DNA of 64,000 nucleotides from Lepisosteus oculatus (lineage: Eukaryota; Chordata; Actinopteri; Semionotiformes; Lepisosteidae). The position numbers and the translations under genes were made by a program. The stretch is from assembly GCF_040954835.1 (NCBI RefSeq), contig NC_090708.1, forward strand, positions 33,802,001-33,866,000, given 5' to 3'. The first letter of the stretch is position 1, and every line of letters begins with the position of its first letter. The notes below the pieces were generated by a model. That model saw only the letters and a program-made list of their open reading frames with translations. It ran no database searches and was not told where the DNA came from. Positions 54,621 to 64,000 of the stretch are shown here, one piece after another.

Positions 54621-57311
54621 CACCACAGACAGGTGGAAAAAAGCCCCATTTTGAGTAATGAAGGGATCCATATTCGTAGTACAGGCTGGTTTATTGAAAA
54701 GATGCAATAATACAAGGAGCAAAGGGCTGATGTAGTTGAAAGAATTATGTCTGACGGAAACACCCAAAGCTTCCCACACAAGGGCTGACAGAAGACTGAG
54801 GCAGAACAAGACAGGAGCAGCTGAAGGGATGCAGGCAGGTGACCGTGCAGAGATGCAAGACTGGACTAGATAACCAGTAAGCAACACCAGACTGGAAAAC
54901 AGAAACAGGACTGCACAGGATTACCACAAAGCACTGAAACAGACTGAACTGATTAAAACAGAACTCTCAGGTAAGGACAGAGGCTAACTAAGAGTGACTT
55001 GATAACCAAGCCCTGAGCATTAGTGTTGCAGGACTTAAACACTGTGTTAATCATGGTTAATGGGTTGTATGTGGCTGGGACAGCCTGATGAATCTGGTGA
55101 GTGTAGCACTGGGCAGGGCTGAGCGCCTCCTGCGAATGTGATCAGCCTCCAAGTAACAGGGAAACCCACTAAAACATGGAGAGATTGTACAAACTCGGGC
55201 CCCAGCAATGCAAAGCAGCTACACTAAACACTGACTCAATGTACCACCCTCAATAGTCTTTAGCCAGGGATAAGACATTAGTGCAGTAGTTATCATACTA
55301 CAAGGTAAGTAACTTGTGCTCATGCCTTATATTATTAATAGATCTAATGAGAGGCAAAGTTACCTCCAAAGCATGAAAAATTAAAAATATCCAACATATC
55401 ATGACACACGAAAGAACAAGATGTAGTGCCAATAAGCCAGTGCTTTAGTTATATTACCTTTATTAGAACATAATTTGGCATTTTTTATTTGCAGCTGGTC
55501 AGACAGTATGAGCTTCTGAAGGTTGCTCAGATCAGAGGTTTTCAGTCGTCTGAAGCATTACCACTTTTAACATGGGAAAGCAGGTTGAACAAATTCATTT
55601 TTTGCAGAAGGTCCTACTTAGACAATTTAAGCTTTTGACATATGTTATCACAGACACAACTCTCAGAAGGAGAGGAATGTACAAGTTAATGTACAAGGTT
55701 AGTGGGAAGCACAGATGGCAAAAAGGCCTGCTGTTGATAGTACTGTATGTGCAGAGTACCAGTATAGTTACATGTACTACAAATTGAAAAACACTGTCAG
55801 GAATGCCTCAAGACTGTAAGTCTGAATACAGTAAGACTGCTGATGCAAGTGATTCTTGAGAGTTCAATTTAGTGCACAATTATTGAAAGAATAGAATAAT
55901 GACAGCCACTCTATAAACTGACATTAATGTTTTTTTCTAAAAAAAACACTTCTTTGTAAATAATTCAAAACGTGTATGTTGAGCGTAACATTTTTCAAGA
56001 AATATAGATAATGAGAACAGAAACGGAGACTTTAATGGAACAGTAATCTATTTTCTTTGTGCAGGCATTTGATCTTTGAGAAAAACTTTTCACTCCTATT
56101 TCAAAGAAAATACAATGGGGTGCTCGACTAACAATCCAGTAATATTTTGCAGAATGTATGAAGGTTTTGTGATCGGTGTTACAGCCACACAGTATTCTGA
56201 AGAAATAATCACATTTTACAGTACATAGCATTTTATTACATTTTCTTTCAAATATCACCTGTTTCATGGGAAGCACTCACTCGCCTGAAAACCACATTGT
56301 GATGAGTCAAAATTCAATGTAAAATTACAGGGTAGGAGTTACCCAATAGTACTTTCAAGTAGTGAACATTTTAAAAATTGCATTACAATAACAAAACCAC
56401 AGATAAAGAACGTCACACAGAGTCCTTTAAAGATCAAGCATCAAGCACCAAGTACTTCTGAAAGTACAGAAGTTCAAAATTTCCACATTTCTGGTCATAA
56501 TAAAGTTTTAACTTTATAGAGAAGTCAGAAATAATGAGAAAGAAGGAGAACATGAATGGTGACTTGCAAAAGTATTCAGACCTACTGTATACTCATACAG
56601 ATATTAGATATTTTTAACATATCTTCCATAAAATGTACCAAATGTTCCAAAAGTTGGTACTAGTTCAAAACCTTGAGATGTTAATCATGTTTAGAGTAAA
56701 AGGCCCTCGTACATATTTATGGCCATAATTTTTTTTGCTTAAAAATGTTTTAATACTGCAGTTATATGAGCTCTAACAGGGCCCCCTACAGTGTGTTTTA
56801 TCATGTTTTAATGTTTGTCATGAACTGTGCATGTCTGCACTGTTCTTTAAATCACAACTGCATCTTTTAAAACTTTTGGAAGAAATTGTGTAATATCGAT
56901 GATGTCTTGTTGAGACAAGACTTTAACTAAATGAAATATGTGAAATATTTAAACTGGAACAGATACAGTAACTACAGAAATGTGCAGCTCTACAGGACCT
57001 GAGTTTTCCAGCTTTATTTTTAGATTAATCAGTTTATAGTTTAAAACAATAAAAAATGTTTTCAACAAGCATTGTTTCACAATGTTTAAATTGCGTTAGT
57101 GTTTACTTAGAAAGCATTTTGCTTTCTTATGCCAATACCCATTTCTAAAGTGAATAAAACAAGACCCAAGCTACACATAAATAACATCCTTCATCATCTG
57201 CAGACATTTTACAGCATTCTACTTAAGTGTTAATTTTCGCACCTAGATTCATTTTTCCTTAAAAGTAACCTCTATGTGAAGTGAAGCAAAACCAAGCGAT
57301 TTGCTATCTTG
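54621..57311. other. Intergenic, mostly nothing recognised
   Basis: ORFs are short and without motifs. A Tc1-end-like string GACTTGCAAAAGTATTCAGA lies near 56560 without a partner. No gene was recognised. Confidence 0.4.
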
Positions 57312-57755
57312 TGTAATGGAAGGTTACTGAGAAAAAGTGTTTTATCCTAAAAACGTTGTTTATGGACAGAGGTGTGCTGCAGAAGCAGCTGGATACTTAG
57401 AACAAAGTGTGATAGCACCCAACTTGTCAAGGACACGGGATAATTTAATAAAGTTTATCTCTGCTGTTTGAAGAAGGGAGTATGAGAAACTATTTGAATA
57501 ACTGCTTTTCTTCGCTTAAAGCAAAAACCTATAAGGAATGGAAAATTACTACTTTGCCTGTCCCTGAAGTGTTGCATCAACTTAAAAAAGATATAAAACA
57601 AGGGCTCTCCCTGCTTGCTTTTGAATCAGCTTTCACTTCTCTGCACAGACAGGTGATGACTTTTTCCCAGATTGCAATATGAATAAAGACCTTACTAAGT
57701 AATCAAGAATACTTTCTGTGGCTCCTTTATTCTAACCATAAAAGTTTCCATGACA
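57312..57755 (+). mobile_element. Solo LTR, 444 bp, with 4-bp target duplication
   Basis: Starts TGTAATGG, ends CCATGACA (inverted ends, 7 of 8). CTTG flanks both sides (57308-57311, 57756-57759). AATAAA occurs near 57449 and 57681. A 66-codon ORF inside is not a credible gene. No internal region remains. Confidence 0.6.
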
Positions 57756-58194
57756 CTTGCTATCTTGTTTAAGTGTACATTTCACATACACACATGCTAT
57801 TATTGGTACCTCTCAAAACATTCAGCTTTCTGGTAAAACCTGCAAAACCATTTCCTGTGGAACATCTAATGGCTTCCTAAATTAGGTCAGCATACTGGGT
57901 ACTATAAAGCAATAGAAACAGATCACATTTCACAATTTATAACAATTATATATACAGTATATATTAAAAAATTATACAAGACATCTGTTCCACATTGCTG
58001 CTCAATGTGTGTGCGTTTATAAGTATGTTTATAAGCACTTATATGGTATTTTTGGATTGCTGCAGGGGGTGGCAGAGGTATACAAAAGCATACAAGTGCA
58101 GATCTGTTTTTTGAGTCATTAATTTAGGCACAACTTACTCTTCAGGGGACACACCTTGAGTAACTACTGGGCATCTGGTTTTCAACAGCTATAG

Positions 58195-58706
58195 AGACAT
58201 TACTGAAGATGACTGTGGAACGAACAGTTCTTTCCAGACCCTATGCGGACGACACAATCCGAAATAGTGAGGAAACACTGGGGAAAAAGTCATACAAGAA
58301 TATGGTGATGAAAACGGGGGGGGCGTGTCCATGCAGTGCTGGTGATCCGGGGAGGTGTGGCCGAGGCAAACAATCCAACGAATAAGCCCGGGGGAGAATC
58401 CAAAAAACAAGCAAGAGTCCATGGCCGGGTAATCCATCAGAAACAAGGGACTAAAAACAGGTGACGGGTCGGGACCAGCAGGAGCGGGAGCAGGAGCAGG
58501 AGCAGGAGGCTAAAACCATAATGGAGCCAGGAGCAACCAGGTCCTGAGCTCGCACGATGTGGAAATCAGATGCAGAGCCATGATTGGCAACTGTGTCTGG
58601 CTTTTAAAGGGACAGGAAGGAGACTGGAACAAGGGGCAGGTGCGGGGAATAATACAAAAAAGGAAGAGCCGGAGTGCCCTTAAGGAGGAGGGACTACAAT
58701 CGTGAC
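58195..58706. repeat. GC-rich repeat, possibly an LTR fragment
   Basis: Sharply more GC-rich than its flanks, with an imperfect GGAGCA/GGAGCAG run at 58475-58510 and a right end CAATCGTGACA that would suit an LTR. The left boundary and any target duplication were not found. Confidence 0.4.
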
Positions 58707-59608
58707 AGTCTGTCCTGTTGGAAGATAAAACAAAATAAATTTCATTTCTTTTTCAAGAGACTAGTGTTAATCCAGTCACATTTACCTGAAGGGTAATTTG
58801 TTAAAAATGAATTTCTTAAATAATAATATTAAGAGTCTCATAAATGCATTTCAGTTCCTGAATTTCAAAAGATTCCTAATACAGGACTTTGGACTGGAAG
58901 TTAAAGGAGTTTCTAGTTCTAGTATTTAGTCCTGTACTACTGGCTCAGAAAGATCTGACACTTTTCTGAAGGTGTTAGATGGGACAGTAAAAGTGAAGCA
59001 GTGAAAAAAGCTGTGAAAAAACTGCACCCAGGGTTTCAATAGGATGAACCTAGATTCCCTAGCTGAAGGATTGCTCTCTCTCTCCTGGTTGATCATTTTA
59101 TTAGGCAAGTGTATTAGTTTATTGGCCTTATGGGTGCACTAGTGAAGATTCACTACAAGACAGAATAATTACAATCTGCCTCCATGATGGTCACTCTTGC
59201 ATTCAGTTTGGGGATTGATGTACTGTACCAGGGAGGCTGCTGCATGATCCCATTTTTCATAGGAAATTCTGTTTCCTCTTAAACAACCCTTATCTAAGAA
59301 AAACACTTAAAATTATCTTAAATTTAAAGTACTTGGGTGCTTAAACACGTTTTGCCTCTTATGAGGATTTAAAACAGTTGAGCCTGTTTTAATCAACCTA
59401 TTTATCCACCCATATGTACGATGTATATATTCATCTGTTTGTCTTCTATAAAACATTTTATATGAGCATATCTGGTATGGAATTTTTATTTAAAATATTG
59501 AATATATGAAGCACATTTTTTGCTTGCTTTGATGCTAAAACTAAATCAGTGGGTTTTTTTTTCTTCACGGGTGATTCAAATTAGAATATGTCACAAAAAT
59601 CAATGATA

Positions 59609-59648
59609 TGTAAGCATGATGTCAATGATATGTGACATCATGCTTACA
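59609..59648. repeat. Perfect 16-bp-arm palindrome
   Basis: TGTAAGCATGATGTCA, 8-bp spacer, and its reverse complement. CAATGATATGT occurs three times around it. Confidence 0.7.
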
Positions 59649-60776
59649 AAATCAATGATATGTACTGACACAATAATACATATTGTCTGCTAAGAAAATG
59701 TGCTTTCATATAATTCTTTTTAAAAATAAGAAATTTCAGAGGTAAAAAATTAAAATGAGTAATTTGAGCATATGAAGTAATATACTTTTGAAAAAGGGTG
59801 ACACTGAGGCTGACGGTACTATAAGCTTGAATATTAATCTATATTAGTCACAAGGCTGAGTCATCTCCTCTGTGCTGAATTTACTGTAGCTTTTGACATC
59901 AAAATGTGGTAACATGTTAAAGACTACACCAAAATTACTGTGTGTAAAATGTGAGGCCAAACTGGGGAAACCAAGTGGTGTTCTAACAGCTTAAACCTCA
60001 GTGTTGTGACAGCATGTACTATGTGTGGTAACAGTGAATACTCAGTTTATTATTACAGGAAGGCTCTAGGAAGCAAAAAGTGCCATAGATAAATTCTCAT
60101 GGAGACAGGGAGAATTATGTTGACAGTTAAACTTAACAGAAATGTAAGTAATGGTCCATAATTAATTTGAAATAATTTATTTTTCAATATTTAATTGTTT
60201 GAAACAAATGGAACATTCCAAGCATTTATTAAAACTGCACTATTGAATATTTAGCTTTTAGATGAAATTACTCTATGTAGGAGATTTTCAGAGCTGTCTC
60301 TTGTGGGCTGCTGTCTTTTTTTATCTGTTAGATGACTGAATGTTAATAAATGTAGTTGTCACACTTTCACAACACTTGGAGGCAGAATCATCCAAATTTT
60401 TAATTCTTCTTTTGATTAATGCAATTAATGAAATTGCACTTTTAATTATAAAAATTAGTAGCTATGGGCAAGTGTTTCACACTTATCAAGATTCATCAGT
60501 GACTCAGGGCTAATTATGACAAGTAAAAAGTGTTTTTATAAACAAAACCAAGCATATGCTATTTATCAATAATCAATAATCACAATTTGTTCAGCTGTCA
60601 AACTGGAAAGTAGTACAGCTGTCAGTATATAACAACTGTATTAAGTCATGGACTGGATCTGCATACAACTGCACATTTGAACACAACTGTGATGCCAGGG
60701 ACTTACACAAAATAATGTATCCTGACTGTCAATAGATATAGATTTCACCATGCTATTCCCCTTATCTCACTGGTTT

Positions 60777-60818
60777 ATTATTGTCATGTTGAGATTAATT
60801 TTTCAACATGACAATAAT
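60777..60818. repeat. Perfect 16-bp-arm palindrome
   Basis: ATTATTGTCATGTTGA, 10-bp spacer, and its reverse complement. Confidence 0.7.
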
Positions 60819-63111
60819 GACATACATGCAACGAACAAAGTGAAAATCTATTTGGAAAAAGAAGCATTGAAAACAAGATGTAAAGCTATATATATATAGC
60901 TATATATATCCATATGCTGAACAATCCGGTATATTTATTTGTTTTTGGTTATCTTCTGCACTAATGAATTGTGCTTATGTTTGTGCTCTTAGCTAATATA
61001 CTTTTCATTACATATCCACTTTCTCCTCAGTTTCCATATTTATTTCAAATGCTGTAACTACATGACTGCAGTGCATTACTTTAGAATCCACTCCAAAAAT
61101 GTACTTCTCTTATCAGTCATTCATTTATTAGTAAAAATGCTAAAAGTGTTAATTACAACTGATTCATTTTGCAATTGCAGTCATGCAAATGCAAAATTCA
61201 AAAACTAAGATAAAATATGTAGAAACTATTGATAAAATGCCTATCTGTAAGGCTACTAAATGAAAATAAAATAACTAATACCTTTACATGAATGAGTAAA
61301 GATTATAATGTCTCAGTTTCTGTTCTAACATGCATTTGTGCTCAAAGGACAGTTTCTCAAAAGATGGAAACTGAAATGTTAGAGACCGGAATCTGGTCTG
61401 CTGCCAAGTACCACAAAAAAAAGGTAAAAAAAAGTGTAACAGTACAAAATGTAACATTATTTATGTTTTCTGAGTAGGGTCTTGAATAGTGCAATAAGAA
61501 ATGAAATACAGATGTTATGGATTTTATAGCCGACACCTAGATTGATTGATTGATTGATTTGTTGATTTTTCTTCTTCTTCTTCTTATTATTATTATTAAA
61601 TGCTGCATTCAAAACAATGAACAGTAAACAAATACTGCCAAAATATGACAATGATAGATTGTATATAAAGAAGTCACAATGATTTAAAAATTAACCAAAT
61701 ACAGTATAATAACACACAAAATGATTAAATTTTATAAATCTAAATTAAACATTCGAATTTATTAAGATGATAGTTGATTTGGTTCTTTGAATGTTGTTGT
61801 AAAAGTTGGAGAGGAGATCAAAGCATGCCTACTGTACTGTGCCTATGGCTATCAAACTTCTTGCTCACTTGCTTGTACCTTTCACTATTGCCAGGGCCAG
61901 CCCTAATTTTTTGGGGTCCCTAGACAAGATTTCAAAAAAGAGCCCCCCAGACTACGATGTGCACGTATACTCCTATGATATCAGCTCCCACTTCAAACTT
62001 ATCTTACTATTTAGAACAATTAAATAAATTAATTATATAACTAGAAGACTTTTATTAACCAGTGTTGAAGAACACATAATAACTTATAAACAAGAACATG
62101 AAGCACACATTTCATAAAGATAATGTATTTCAACATTGAAAGGTATAAAAGGGAACATTCTTAGCAATACATAAAGATAAACAAAACCTACAGTATGTTA
62201 CTTCAAAATCAGCGAATAACTAGAGCTCTGAAAAGCTCCTTTGCTCTGCTCGCTAATTCTACCACTGTCACTGGGAGATTGACTGCAAACCGAAGGGCTA
62301 AAGGTTGAGTTCACAATACCCCCATTTACTGAGAACATGAATGAGTTAACTTATAGTAAAACACCTCAAATAGCCTACATATCTAGCTTGAAATTGTGTC
62401 ATTTCTATCATACATGGATCTGACAGACCAATAAAGTCTAAAAAGAAAGTGTTCAAGCAAGACATGTATGTTACACTGCATTCAGTTTTTATGACAACAA
62501 GAGGAAACTTAATCTCATTGCCACACCTCAGGAAGCGTGTGTTGTGAAACTGAGACCGAAAACTCTGGTACACTTTTGGACTGCGTTCTCTACACACTGC
62601 TCACTAAGAAACTTTGCCAACATTATTATTTTTTATTTTTCAATTTGTGATTTGTTAAGCTTTCAAATTACAAAAAATGGCAGACTTTGTTCTGTAGATT
62701 TGAGGGACTCAAGAGACATTGTTAGTATAGAAAATGTCAGACTTTGAAAAATCAGAATGGTACAACTCACAAAGGAGTCTTCAAAAAGTTTTTTATTGTG
62801 ACTGTATCAGGAAGGCCCTGGAAAGCTTTCTTCCTTCCTATTGTATCATTGTATTCATTCCAACAAAAACACAGGATTTCACGAGATCAACGTACATTCT
62901 GAGAATCAAGGATGGAAGAAACAATGACAGATGATCATGTTCTTGAAAGGAAATGGAACAGTTTTTTTTAGGGTTTATTTAAGACTAAATTAGAAGCCCC
63001 AAATGACTTAAACTTCCGGATGCCTGGATACATTTTAATTTTTAAATTTTTATTTATATGTATTCATTTTTAATTATACCTGTAGTACCTTGCCTAACAT
63101 TTGTTTTGCAG

Positions 63112-63286
63112 AAAACTTTGGTGTACGTACTACAGTATTTGGGGAGGAATTCTCTCAGGTTAATAGAAAACAGCTGCAAACTGAAGAAAATGTGTAAAGG
63201 ATTGAGCAAGGCCCTGCAAAGCATTTTAATAACGTTACTTATTTTTCAGCAATTTTTTACCTCATTCCAAGGAATTTCATCCCAAG
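63112..63286 (+). CDS. Candidate signal-peptide exon of a third receptor gene (partial)
   Basis: Acceptor TTTTGCAG at 63111, ATG at 63190, donor CAAG|GTAATT. The coding part (97 nt) gives a hydrophobic leader around ALQSILITLLIFQQFF and ends in phase 1, as do exon 1 of genes A and B. In vertebrates IL18RAP commonly lies next to IL18R1, so this may be its first coding exon. The rest of the gene would lie beyond 64000. Only the exon shape supports this. Confidence 0.4.
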
Positions 63287-64000
63287 GTAATTTCCTTATT
63301 ATTTACAGTATATTATTGAGACATACTGGCTTTCTCTGAGTGCATTTGTAAAATGTTCTGTCAGTACAAATTGATTATCAGTGTCTTCCTATCGACAATT
63401 AAAAAACGTTAACCCCAAAATGACATTTCTTCAAAAAAACATGTAACCATGGATAGATATAGATTAAATATGTTAGTAAAACTGATTTGTTGGTACTAAT
63501 CATTAGTGAAATGGGTTTCAGTAAAGTAGAAGTAGAAAGGAAAATGGTTTGGGAACATGTGTATACCAATAAAAGAAGAAATATCTTCGCAAACTGTTGA
63601 ACACAAGAAAGGCTTAGGCTTTGGTGTTGCTAGGTCACTTGGTAGGTAGGTAATTAGTATGGTATCAAATAAAAAATTACATTTTGTCGTCCATTCAAGG
63701 CAAGACTATTGCTAGAAACTTTAATAGAATCTTGAACTGTAGGTCACATATCGCTGTGCACTTAATAACCCAAACCACCTTAAACATTTAGTATTTCATA
63801 GTGAATTAACTTTTGAGTTATCATGTCATGTGTCCATTAAAAGAAATACAGTTGGAATAAATTGATAAATTTCATTTATTTCTTTTAGGTTAAACTTTTA
63901 TTTACATTAATTTATCAATTCATGCTCACAACAGATGGCACAAACACAAATAAGAATGTATAAAAATGTGATATTACTTCAGAGTAAATAAAATATTACA

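Larger units (their letters stand above)
58710..63100. other. Intergenic, nothing beyond short repeats
   Basis: Apart from the two palindromes, a short ATTG/CTT/ATT run at 61540-61602 and a hAT-end-like CCAGGGCCAGCCCTAA near 61891, no gene or repeat was recognised. Confidence 0.4.

Noticed and set aside
57301-57768. LINE-mobilised insert with 12-bp target duplication
   Set aside because: No poly(A) or tail, while the TG...CA inverted ends with CTTG duplications explain the boundaries better.

Overview
The window looks like nuclear DNA of a ray-finned fish, possibly a non-teleost. It is AT-rich, has long introns, and carries a fish-type mix of repeats: a Tx1-group LINE, Penelope-like element, Tc1/mariner, chromodomain Gypsy, several solo LTRs and tRNA-type SINEs. 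The species is an inference from repeat content; no sequence here names it.

The core is a head-to-tail pair of interleukin-18-receptor-1-like genes on the + strand. Gene A has ten coding exons between 9670 and 29346, gene B ten between 36180 and 49311. Joining the exons at canonical GT/AG sites gives an open frame of 541 residues for each. The order is signal peptide, three Ig domains, one transmembrane helix and a TIR domain. Intron phases are the same in both, so they are tandem duplicates. The extracellular parts have diverged strongly, but the last coding exon and about 150 bp of the intron before it are nearly identical, which suggests gene conversion. Gene A has lost the canonical cysteine of Ig2 and keeps a decayed extra copy of the start of its last exon. 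A signal-peptide-like exon at 63112-63286, with the same end phase, may start a third receptor gene (perhaps il18rap-like) that runs off the window.

Left flank (1-9650): a Tx1-type LINE (end of ORF1, frameshifted ORF2, 3' UTR) is fused at its 3' end to a piece of a U1 snRNA gene. A solo LTR with a 4-bp target duplication, a tRNA-like repeat and the likely promoter of gene A follow. Introns of gene A hold a SINE, a tRNA-like repeat, a Tc1 copy interrupted by a solo LTR, and a Penelope-like fragment. The intergenic stretch (29350-36160) holds a decayed protein-coding relic, a nearly perfect 0.5-kb palindrome, a 32-bp-arm hairpin, a candidate promoter for gene B, an unrecognised signal-peptide-like ORF and a third tRNA-like repeat just upstream of gene B. 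The right flank (49600-64000) starts with a degraded chromovirus and is otherwise mostly non-coding, with a solo LTR and SINE pieces.

The most unusual items are the LINE-U1 junction, a 232-246-bp repeat family that combines LTR-like ends (TGTAACG...CGTTACA with 4-bp target duplications) with an internal tRNA-like pol III promoter and a CRE-like site, the long palindrome, and the local gene conversion in the receptor pair.
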